From Diplosphaera chodatii (taxonomy: Eukaryota; Chlorophyta; Trebouxiophyceae; Prasiolales; Stichococcaceae), in assembly GCA_032358165.1 (NCBI GenBank), contig JAALGY010000061.1, positions 1,798,001 to 1,862,000 of the forward strand: 64,000 bases of DNA, read 5' to 3'. Positions 45,236 through 56,367 of this stretch are shown one piece after another. The stretch's first letter is position 1. Every line of letters starts with the position of its first letter. The notes under the pieces are model-generated. The model searched no databases and was not told the DNA's origin. It worked only from the letters and a program-made list of their open reading frames with translations. The translations under genes and the position numbers were made by a program.

Positions 45236-48200
45236 TCATTCGCACTTGACGGCCTGCACATCCCATTGACGCAATCTCGGGTTCTCACAGCACCGACATC
45301 GTATTCGTTGCGCTCAGCAACCGCTTGCTTTTGTACAAAGTGGCACACTGACAGACTCAGAAAGAACCGTGCACACCTTGTATATATGCCTGACAAATGC
45401 AAGTGAGGAGCGCCATCCGATGGTGCCCAGCATCAGGAAGAAGCCTGCATAATGTGCATTGGATGTTCAGACACTGCAATCTTGCTGCTTACATGCAAAC
45501 CACTCACAAAGCTGGCATCATGCAGGCCTTACCATAGCAGATGAGCGCCATGTAACCTGCGAACGTAGCGGAGCAGTTACACGAAGGAAGAGTCGTTTCT
45601 GCTGTCAGGTGTCCATTCGCATGCTAAGCGCAGCAGGAATGCAAGCCGGCAGAAGGCGCACCGAAATAGAAAGACGTCTGCATGAAGCCGCTCATGTCGC
45701 TCCTGAATAGGTAATAGTAGAAACAGTACCCAAACACAAAGATGCCTGCGGAAGCAGTTGAGGGTGAGCCTGCAGCTGCACTGTCCTGCCGCCTGCCTGC
45801 TGCTGTATCACGTCAAGGTTGGCACAAGCGGATCAATCATCACGGTCATCACCTGTTGATCCGCCACACAGGAATGAGCGCCACCACCAGCGGTGGTCCT
45901 CTACTGCCAGCTGAAAGTATGTCAGCGCGATCGTGATAAACGCCGTGACGATGATCAGGATCACAAACACCAGCGACAGGATGCTGTAAATCGTGTACAC
46001 TTTGTGGCCCCAGATGCTGCAATGTGAAAGCAGAAAACGTTTCATTGCACAGGTTCGTCTGACAGTTGGCTGGGGGTGTGCTGGCAACTGCAGCATGCTA
46101 CAAGGCATACTTCTGTCGCTGCTCAAACCTGGCAAACAGGTAGTACAGCTCGATGTAGATCGCCGAGAATGGCAGGAACCCTGCACAGCAATGCGCCAAG
46201 CTTGTCAGCATGACGTGCTGGTGTGAGATGCAGCCGCTTGCAGGCCCCGGGGCGAAACCGCACCCGCGACCTAGCAGGGTCGTGACCACACTGATCAGTG
46301 ATCACCACCCACAGGGCAGATGCTCGACCGCTTTGTGCTGCCGCAGGCACTTCAGCGCACCGGCCATGAGCATCTGCGGGACGGCGGTGCGGTACCAGGG
46401 CAGCTCTGGGATCTCACGCGGGTACTTGTTGGTGCGCACAGGCGCCGCAAAGTCGCCCTGCAGTGCAGAAAGATGGCATACTCTACAGTACACGCGCGGC
46501 AGGCTAGGGTGCAGGAGATGCGCGCTGGCACTCCCGACGATTCGGCGGCCCGAGGAGGCCATAGGGGGATGTGATGACCAAGCTGCATGTCACATGAGGC
46601 TGAAGCGGCACCTGATGGTTCTTGCCGGCGATGCCGCCAAACACTGTCAGCGGAATCGTGATCGCGCTCCAGATGAGCATGATGATCACAATGGTGCCGA
46701 ACGGCAGCGCCGCCGTCGACTGCAATGCGCATGCAGGCACAGCTGATGTTGAATGATGCTTGTGGTGGTTCACTCGAATCTCAGTCACAAAGCTAAACAC
46801 GTGGCTGTACAGCACAGCAATCTGCTGCAAGTGAACCTAGCGGACAGTGGCGGCAATGCATTGGCGGTTCACTGCGCAGTTTGCAGCTGGCGTGTGCTCA
46901 GTGCGCACCCCGTAGATCCAGGCGACTGTGTTGTTGAAGCAGAACGTCAGGAAGAAGGGCCCGCAGTACACGAAGCAGGTGGTCAACACATTCCGGACCT
47001 GCAGCCACATGTCATCAATGAAACAATGGCCTTCACCTGTCTGCAGTAGTCTACTGACAGCCTGCGAGTCAGGAATGACTACAAGTGCACTTGACCCGTT
47101 GTCAAGATCATCCTGCAAGTATCCGCAGGGCCTTCTGCTGCATTGCGGCACAGGGCCTCACCCAGTTGCTGCCCTCCATCTGCTTGTAGTAGCTGCTGGC
47201 GGAGTAGCCCGCAATGCCTGACGTTGCCGCATACAGCACGATCAGCGCTGTGTAGAGCCCACCCCTGCGTCGGCCGAGCACCAGATGAGTGTCCTGCTGG
47301 GATGCGTCAATTGAGGTGAAATGGTACCCACAGCATGCCGCATGTGCGAGTCTGCCCCACTTGCAGCCGCTGCACCCACGACGTTGCTGCTGTTGGGTCA
47401 GCAGTCCAAGACCACTACCCACCTGTTGTACGGGTAGAACAGGTTCATGCAGGCCAGGCCGAAGATGGCCACGGCCAGCCCCAGCAGCTGCGTGCCGGTG
47501 CCCACAAATGCGCAGAACAGGTTGCGCTGCGGCGGGAAGCGGAACACATCCCTGCGGTGTCAGTGCATCAGGCGTGAGGACAGAGGGTCATCAGCAGCTC
47601 CCAGCGCCACATGCAAGCCTCAGGAACAACGGTGCACTGCAGATGACAGGTAGGGGTCCTGAACATGTAGCTCACCCATGGATGTGCTTCCAGCCAGACT
47701 CTGCCTCCTCATCTGCGGTGCATGAGCAACATGCGTATCAGGCTTTGACCCAGAGATTGACACTCCACATATTCCACCTCGATGCAACTGCTTCAGCTTG
47801 TGACTTCCGACAACCGCTCACCATCATCGTCGCGCGAGTACTTGACGAAGTCGTTCTTCAGCACGCGCATCAGGATTGTTGCGAGGAAGCCGGTCAGCAG
47901 CAGCACCGTCACGCAGCTGTTGATGATGCTGAACCAGTGGATCTGCATTGTGCAGCAGGCATCAGTCTAATAGCTTGTTGTCCGCAGTGATAGCTTGGAT
48001 ACCACGCCGAGCCTGCTGTCACCCTCTGGTTGTTGCCTACTCCAGTTGACAGCAGATGCCAGGGTATAGCAGACCAGGCGCTGCCCACCTCCAGGTGCTG
48101 TGGCAGGAACTGGTACTTGCGGTACCTGCCAGGATTGCAGGACGCAGAAGTCAGAAGCTGTTGCAAATGACGACACAACTTCTGCAGGTTGACTGGTTGT

Positions 48201-49945
48201 GAGGCGTCATTGTGGACAATATGCGCCAGGCAGCACGCAGGTCTGGCGCACTTGTCCATCCGCTTCTCGAAGGGCACCACGCTCTCACGCCACGTCACCG
48301 AGTAGGTGAACTCCGCAGGGATCTGCTGCCTGCAGGTGTGCAGCTGGCCCTCACAGCACGCTCTCTCTACACGGAGACCGTCAATGGAAGAGAAATGCAC
48401 CAATCAGCCGGATGTATCTGCACATAAGATGGTGGCCTTTGTACGCCTGACGATCCACACTCACCCGTCGGTCTTGGAGGCGATGTCTGGCGAGATGTCC
48501 ACGGTCTGAGTGGGGTCCGTGGATACGTTGATCTCGATGATGCGGTCACCATTGTACAGGATCTCGAAGTGCACTGCAGTCCGCAGCGGCATGAAGGTGA
48601 GCGCTGAGCCACGCTCATGCTGTGCCAGTGGTGAAGTCCGCCTCGCTGGAGAGCCAGATGTGTACTGAGAGGATGGGCAACCGCTGCATCGACTGCTGCG
48701 CAGGACAGGGGCTACTGCAAGAGCCCGTGCACATCAACCCCGGCTTTCATTTGCATCTGGCAATGTGCACAGCACATTGACCATCTACGAACCAGCCAAA
48801 TGGCGAAGAGTAAAGGGTCCATGCTGCCGCACGTTGCCAGGGTCCGGCTCGCAGCTGCTACCGACCTACAGCTGAGCGCTTGTTTCACGAAAGCATGCGG
48901 AGCTCACCGTGCGTGAACAGGTGGTATCGCTTCTCCATGCCGCCCGGCTTCTGCACCGCCTCCACCTTGCCGATGAAGCCCCAGATGGGGAGGTCGTCGT
49001 AGAACATGTTGAAGTAGTAGTCCGCCTCCAGCGCCTGGACGCAATGAGTCAGTAGTCAAGGACTATTCAAGCCATCATGCGTGAGCCGGTGCGCAGAACG
49101 GCACGGGCCGCTTGCTGATGATGCGCCACAGTGCAGCTGGACCTGCAAATGAAACTGCTGATATGCCCCTCACGCAAGGTCAGGACAGCGACACATCAGG
49201 TGCGGCTGATGCTTCGACTGTGCCCACCTTGCGGAACTGCTGCAGCTCCTTCTGCGTCAGCTCCCGGGTGCACAGCACCGTGTGGTCGCGCTCCACCCGG
49301 AAAGACAGGTCGTACGGCGTGTGCACCTGCGCAGCAAGATACAGCAGTGAAACTCTGCTGCCCCGGCTGCAATGCCAGTCGGGTTGGTGACAGACGGGAC
49401 TGGAAACGGGTTTGTTCACGAAGAACAAGGCTGGCGGATACGAATAATGAATATCCGCACCAGGCGGTTGCCATCCACGACCTCGCCCAGACCCGCCCGC
49501 TTGTGCTTCAGCTTGTCGCCCTTGGGCCGGCAGAACGGCAGATCGTAGTACTGGTAGGTCTCCGCAGGGTTCTGTGGATGACAACACCATCCTTTGAGGT
49601 CCCACGAAGTATTCGAAGGATGTGTGCGCATCGATATGCCCACCATGGTGAGCCACCACCAGGGGTGAGGCTTCATGCAACATGGCTACGAGACCGCCGA
49701 TGCACCTGGAAGGGACCGATCTTGTTGGCGTACAGAGGCACGGGGTCGTGCAGCTTGTAGCGGTGGCTGGCCAACAGGCGCCTGCCGGCCTGCGTCATGG
49801 CATCAGCGGCAAGCGAGACACCGCCCCTGTGGCCCCTAGTAAGGTCCTGATACTCGGTGTGTCCGGATGCTGATACCGCTGCACACAGTCCAGTTAGGCA
49901 GAGCGCTAGCAGCGGCGCCAGCATTGCCCTGCTTCGATGATCCAT
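45236..49945 (-). CDS. TM9SF: transmembrane 9 superfamily (nonaspanin, EMP70) protein
   Basis: Twenty exons in phase (high to low): 49706-49945, 49461-49571, 49228-49326, 48908-49034, 48465-48573, 48252-48329, 48089-48125, 47822-47942, 47676-47712, 47423-47551, 47162-47264, 46909-46998, 46612-46719, 46361-46457, 46129-46180, 45853-46016, 45662-45745, 45533-45556, 45377-45444, 45236-45253, giving 631 residues. Signal peptide ([17 protein letters not shown]), lumenal domain with [55 protein letters not shown], then about nine membrane helices from [17 protein letters not shown], with [23 protein letters not shown] loop ([11 protein letters not shown]), [14 protein letters not shown] and [14 protein letters not shown]. 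The C-terminus AVKCE matches plant TM9SF tails. These proteins sit in Golgi and endosomes and help sort membrane proteins. The last exon encodes only five residues and the stop. Confidence 0.92.
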
Positions 49946-50371
49946 GTTTCAAGCTTGCGTCCTGCCAAGTCACCGGTATCGCCTCATCGGCGCTGCGCAG
50001 CCGCCTTAGAGGGCTGTGTGCAGCTGTCTTCTCTACCTGATGCAAACAATGGTCGTTCAGGCCGGCAGTGGGCACGCGCATGGTTGCATTGTGCACTGGT
50101 TCTGGCAGGGTGTCTCCATGATTGTAGACTGTCGTGTGCCCGCCCTCGGCACCGGCACTGGCTGACGCTCCTGCGGGCCATCGGCCGCCCAGCTACAACC
50201 CTGCTTCTCCCAGATGCCACGGCCACGCACGGCTGCAGACTGAACAGCTTTGACCAACTGAGACATCGCGATCGGATACTTCAAGGTTCTTGTTCGCCAA
50301 ATAACTGCGCAGCGCAAAGCAGAAGCAACCTCCAGACCTGATTGAGATTTGACTCAGCAGTTGTTGCCAAC
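49946..50371. promoter_or_regulatory. bidirectional promoter region (TM9SF / catalase)
   Basis: Only 426 bases separate the two divergent start codons, so both promoters must lie here or within the 5' UTRs. No known element recognised. Confidence 0.45.
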
Positions 50372-53300
50372 ATGGTGGCCACCACCGATACCCAGAAGCC
50401 GGCAGAGGACATGGTGAGGCTTCAGACTGACTGTATATCCCCTTCAGACTGCTTTGAGGCATGCGCGGCTTTCAGCGCGCCAGTCCAGACCCTGACGTCA
50501 TGAGCAGCCCGACGTGGCCTGGGGTTCTAGATAAGAGTTGCACGCGCAGCACCAGCGGTTGCGTGTCGCAGCAGCGGTCCATCTGGCTCTGACTGCATTG
50601 CCAGTCTCATCGCCTCGACTTGGGCCACCCAAGCCGCGGTGCTGAGATGGCGGTGCATCAACGTGTGGTGGCCGACACCAAACCTAGCTGTTTGGTGTGC
50701 GCAGGGGCGGCCGACGTCCGCTAACGACAGCAAGGCGTGGACGACCAACCAGGGCGCCCCAGTCGCAAGTGAGACTGCAGCGGTGCTCCGCACTTCAAGC
50801 ATGCTGTAGGAGGTTGTGCTTGTACCAGCTTACTAAACAGCACCGCTGTGCATCCGCCTGCAGGCAACATGCACAGCATGACGGTGGGCAACCGGGGCCC
50901 GGTCATGCTGGAGGACTACCACCTTACAGAGAAGCTGGCACAGGTGTGTTGCCACTGGCAACTGCATCAGCGGCGTGTTCCGCCCGTGCTTGGCCTGCGC
51001 ATGTAGATGCGGCACCAGGCACGCTGCTGACGTACATGTTTGTCTGCAGTTCCACCGGGAGCGCATCCCGGAGCGCGTGGTGCATGCCCGCGGCATGGCG
51101 GCCAAGGGCTTCTTCGAGGTCACGCACGATGTGTCAGACCTCACCTACGCCGACTTCCTGAGCGAGGTATGGCCCTTGGCCCATGATTGGCACATTATCC
51201 GAGGTGGCAGCGCTAGACTTGAGCTTAAGCCCTCTCATCCTTCAACGAGGCATGGTCCAAACAAAATGTAAATTCGGCTTCCCTCAGGTTGGCAAGCGCA
51301 CTGAGCTCACGGTGCGCTTCTCGACCGTCGTGCACGAGCGTGGCTCGCCGGAGACGATGCGCGACGTGCGCGGCTTCTCCGTGAAGATGTACACCAACGA
51401 GGGGTGAGTGGCAGGAACCTGGTGTCATTCAAGTGCTGAGCTGCGTTGAAGGCGGCTTGCCAGCACCAAAGCCATGCGCATTGGGCAGCTTCAAGGTGCT
51501 CAAGGCACTGAGGCGCCTACATCTTCACCCCCCAGGAATTGGGACTTTGTCGGCAACGACATCCCGGTCTTCTTCATCCGCGACGGCATCAAGTTCGTGG
51601 ACCTGGTGCACTCGCTGAAGCCCAGTCCCAAGAAGCACCTGCAGGAGGGGTGGCGCGTGCTGGACTTTCTGTCCCACCACCCCGAGTCCTGCCACATCGT
51701 GAGTGCTGATTGCCCCCTTGTGTTGCTGTCGTGTATGATTCTGTAACGTTTCTGGTGTCAAGCCTGGGTGCAGCCAGACGCAGGGTCGTCATGCTGATCG
51801 ATGGCTGTTGCATCTGCAGCTGACGTGGCTGCTGGGTGATGAGGGCATCCCGGCAGACTACAGGCACATGAACGGTGAGATATGGCTGCGACCTCTGGAC
51901 CAGCCTGTGTAGCAAGGTCCTTACTATTGGTCTGATACCTGCACACAACTGGCTCACGCTCTGGCTGGCTGACCTTGTAATGGCGCCCGTCGCAGGCTTT
52001 GGTGTGCACACCTTCAAGCTGATCACCCAGGACGGCAAGGAGACGTACATCAAGTGGCACTGGATCTCCAAGCAGGGTGAGGACACACCTTGCTGCCTTA
52101 CAATGTGTCAAGTTGCCACATGGAGTTGAGTGCAGCTCGCACGTTCACAGCCCCTTGTGGCATAGGTGTCAGGTGTGTCACGAGCATAGTCCATCTGCCA
52201 TGCGCAGGTGAGAAGTACCTGACCAACGAGGAGGCAGACTCCAAGGGCAGCGGCCCAGTGAAGCCGGTGACTGCCACCACAGATCTGTACAATGCCATCG
52301 AAGAGGGTGCGCATGTCGACGTGTTCTGCGTCAGCTGAGGCACGTGACGGTCTGTAGCACCAGACCTGCGACAGCTTGATGGGCTGTAGCCCTACTTTCG
52401 TGTCTATTGTGCTCTGTGCTCGACGTTGCTGATGGCCTTGGCCTGGGTTTGTGGACAGGTGACTACCCGCAGTGGGACCTGTACGTCCAGACGATGGACC
52501 CCGCCACCGAGGACACCCTGGAGTTCGACCCCCTGGACTCCACAAAGACCTGGCCCGAGGTAGGGCATTCTTCCTACCGTGGGCAGCATTGCGGCTGGCT
52601 TGTTAGACTGAATGCAGTCAGCGTAAACTCGTGCTGGCCTCGGTGCTGCTGCTGCTGCAGTGCCAGTATCACGTGCATCGGAGCACAATGTGGTCCGAGA
52701 CTGTCTGGCATACATGCAACAGGACAAGTTCCCGCTGCGTCCAGTCGGCAAGATGGTCTTGGACAGGTGTGTGGACGCAGAACTGTATGTGTGTGCCTCT
52801 GTGGTGTTTCTGCTGTCCATGTGAGCCCGGCATGACGACTGAAGTTGTTGTTACCTGAAAAATCCAGGAATGTGGACAACTGGTTCTCGGTGAGAATGCG
52901 TTGGTTGTGGCGTTTGATGCCTGGGGACCCTTGGGCCTTGTTTTTCTTTTGTTCTCTCTTTTTCTCAATTTTGTTTGCTCTCACGTGCCCGTTTCGGTAA
53001 CGCTTGCTTCTCTGAGTCTTTTGTTTCTGACTGAGGTCGGCCAAACTCTGTTCTGCAGGACAACGAGATGGTTGCGGTGAGATATCTGGTTACTCAGCAT
53101 CATTGCGCATGTACTGCGCTTACTGCCAAACACCTGCAGAGTGTGCAACGCTGTGGTCTGCGTGGGCCAGTCTGTCCTAGACTGTGCTATTGGTGGTGTA
53201 GTTCAACCCCGGAGTGATGCCTCCCGGCCTGGCGCCCTCCAACGACAAGCTGCTGCAGAGCCGCATCTTCAGCTACTCGGGTGCGCCTCAACCTCACCAG

Positions 53301-54542
53301 CGCACCTCATAAGGCTGCAACCTTCCATGACACCGCTCTTAGAGGCTTTGCCATGTTGCGTGATAGATAGGGCCATGTTCAGCCGCAGCAGGCCCACGAT
53401 GTTCATTTGTCCTCCTCCCCCTTCTGCAGACGCGCAGCGGTACCGTCTGGGCGCCAACTACCTGACGCTGCCGATCAACCGCCCGCGCACCAAGTACCAT
53501 GTAAGGTTCCTCTCATGACCTATCAAGCATCATCATGCAGTGGCACCTGCCTGCAGTCAGCAGAGGTGGTGTAATAAAATGACGGTGCTGCCGCAGGACA
53601 ACCACTACGATGGCTTCATGAACACAGTGGCGAGGTACAGTAATCTTCTTTCACCAACTTCTTCAGCATGTTGCAGTGGCACCTGTCGGCAGTCAGCAAT
53701 GGCGGTTGTCAGCAATGGCGCTCGTAATGAGGTAAAGATGTGCTGCCGCAGGACGGAGGAAATCGACTACTTCCCTTCCCGCAACAACGCCACGGTCGAC
53801 GGCGCCATTCGTGGCCCAGCCTGGTCGCAGGAGGTGCTGCACGGCGAGCGGCAGAAGGAGATGATCAAGAAGGAGAACAACTTCTACCAGGTGGGGGCTC
53901 CGACAGTCGCGATTGTCTCTCTGGCCATTGCTGAGTGACTGCAGAGCCGTTGCCCCTACGCTTGCATGCATTCGTATCTGCCTGCAGTCCATGCAGCGTA
54001 GATTCTGTCATTGACCAGTAGTGTATGGAAGCAGCCTGCACCGGTGTGCAGCATCATTGCAGCGGCAGCGACAGGCCAGAGGGATCAGCAGACCTGATTT
54101 ATGACTGCAGGCCGGCGACCGCATCCGTGCGTTCGACAAGGACCAGCGCGCACGCTTCATTGAGAACCTGGAGATGTGGCTGACCGAGCCCAAGACCACC
54201 GACGAGGTGGGCTTTCCTGGGCTAATGCCCTTCCAGCCCAGGCTACTCAGCACGGTTGCAGGAGCATTTTGGATGTACCCCCAGCGTGCAGTGCACTGAC
54301 TGCTGTGCTGTCACCATGCATGGGCTGCATATGCAGTGAGCTCCCTCCTGTTGCACAGCGTGGCATGAGCGCGTCTGTACATTCAACTTGTCGCACTGCT
54401 GTCCGAAGACGGTGGCTCTGAAGACGTTGTCAGCATCGTTGTGCAGGTGCGCAGCATCTGGTACGACAACTGGACCCAGTGTGACGCCGCCTTTGGCGCG
54501 GAGCTGAAGGCCAAGGTGCAGGAGTCGCTGAAGAAGATGTAG
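50372..54542 (+). CDS. CAT: haem catalase
   Basis: 19 exons in phase: 50372-50413, 50705-50768, 50864-50943, 51050-51166, 51288-51403, 51536-51698, 51820-51874, 51996-52076, 52208-52306, 52459-52559, 52723-52766, 52868-52889, 53059-53076, 53202-53280, 53430-53500, 53597-53634, 53752-53890, 54111-54206, 54447-54542; 506 residues, normal for a clade of small-subunit catalases. It breaks hydrogen peroxide into water and oxygen. Seen: [22 protein letters not shown], catalytic His in [15 protein letters not shown] (about residue 74), [14 protein letters not shown], and the haem-ligand motif [14 protein letters not shown] with Tyr at about 359. The C-terminus is SLKKM, not a classical SKL peroxisome signal; an internal signal is possible. 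Two exons are only 18 and 22 bases. Divergent from TM9SF. Confidence 0.96.
52890..53058 (+). other. pyrimidine-rich intron of the catalase gene
   Basis: This intron holds a run of T-rich sequence at about 52930-52975 (for example tttttcttttgttctctctt), unlike the other introns here. It lies between the 22-base and 18-base exons and may help define them (inference). Confidence 0.6.
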
Positions 54543-56367
54543 AGAAGCATTCAAGTATTGACCAAACTATACCTTGGTGTTGGCGTCGCCAAATATTCAT
54601 GGAGCCGTGAGACGGTCGCGTTGACAGCATCTGGGATGCTTGTCAGGCCCTAGTGGCTGTTCCTCATCCCTGCCTTGATGCGGCTCAATGGTTTGCACAT
54701 TTGCGGCCACTGGCGCTGAGTGGGTTGCGCACAACAGTATGCGGTAGTGCGCCGTGCTGGCTAGTTCATTGGTTTACGTATTGATATTCTTCAGGTTGTG
54801 GTGCATTCGTCGGACTGTGGTGCAGCCTGCAGCAGAGGGCGTGGCACTTGCCACAGCTGCAACGCTCAGCCACATCAGTTTCTGATGCATTTCTAGATGC
54901 AAGACATCGTTGTAAGGCCTAAGGTGTATGGTGTATATATGGAACGCGTCCCGTACTCATGCAGATGCAGGCACATTACCAAATGGATGTGAACCGAACG
55001 ATGCTGTCAGCTGATGATCTGGTCATGTCCCAGCCGCGCCAATAACCTGGCTTGGTGTGTCTAAAGACGATACAACGCCAGCTCACGCTCGTCTGCCAGA
55101 GTATGATTCCAAGTATGACAACCGGGGGTTGCTGGGGAACTGGTGATGGGTTGCGCACCGCACCTGCCTGCGCAGCATGTGCAGTGTGCGTCACGGCAGG
55201 CTCCAGAGGTCAAGCTGGGACCTTTACATGCACCACTGCTATACAGCTGAGTACAACATCAGCATGCCAGATATTTGAAGCTTGGACGAATGCTGCTCAG
55301 TTTGAGCCGCTGAGGTTAATTGCTGATCTGACTGACGGTCAAAGAAAAGTGTCTGATGCAGCGTTGCTACTGCTTTGCAGCGTGCGGTTTCAAGCAGCTG
55401 CACAGGGTTGAACAAACTAGCCTATGACGCTATGAGTGGCTCAGCAGTGTTGTTGCAGGCTGCGGTAGCTGGATGCGTGAATGAAATGGTAGCTGGCGGT
55501 GACTCATGCTTACGGCACACATTGCCTGAGCTAGGGTTTCGGCCCTCGCAGCAGCCCGGAGTTTGGTTCGTGCGCGCACTATTGCCCACAGAGCACCGCG
55601 CACGCCACCCGATCTGCTGCTGACAGCGCGTCAGCTCTGGGTGAGTGGGGCCTGCCACTTCGGGCGCGCGCGCTGATCGCTTCACGCCCGTCCTCACAGG
55701 CTGCCCACTTGCGGCTGTGGCAGTGCAAGGCGTACCCACCAGGCGAGGCATTCCAGCAGGCGTGATCCGAAGCGAACTCTCATGCTGTGCACGTGGATCG
55801 ATGCTACTCTTTGCGTACTGGCCTAGGACCCCTTGCATGGTTGTAGGTGGTCAGTTCGGCTGTAAAATACTGGTCTACATCTTGCACTGCCGCATTCTCC
55901 AGCCATCGCATTGTGTCGGCTGCTCTTGCTCTCCTGTGCTGCCGGAAAGTCAGACCGTGCTGCACGCTGCATGGCCATCATGCAAAACGGACGTCTCAGC
56001 CATGCGCAGTGAGCGCATACCATGCCAGCAGGCTCTGAATGATCAACTGCGTCGTTCACGCCGATATCACACCAGAATGCTGCGATCTGTTGAGGTGTGG
56101 TACGGTTTGCCACAGGCGTGGCTACCTTCATCTTCACTGGTGCAGCACTGAGCCGCCTCCGCAGCAGCTGTCAGAGCGTTGCACTGCCGCGGCTGCCAGC
56201 TGAACACGGGCCACAGTACGACACAGACATAGTAACAGCGTACCGTCAGCGGATGTGAGGTCTAATACAATTCCAGCGCTGTGCGGCAAGATACCAATGC
56301 TGCTCATCGGCGGCTTTGGTGGCGCCTGGTGACAGGGCGGGTGAGCAGCAGCAGTGACACCAGAAGC
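54543..56367. other. long intergenic region
   Basis: About 1.8 kb with no supported exon. It should contain the catalase 3' UTR (TGTAA at 54911) and the promoter of the GT14-like gene. Open frames of up to 168 codons on either strand lack family signals and codon continuity. Confidence 0.5.
54911..54915 (+). terminator. TGTAA polyadenylation signal (catalase)
   Basis: TGTAA 369 bases after the catalase stop, at a distance usual for chlorophyte 3' UTRs. Its use is inferred. Confidence 0.35.

Noticed and set aside
55645..56151. 168-codon plus-strand frame upstream of the GT14-like gene
   Set aside because: No family similarity and no exon continuity; random composition.
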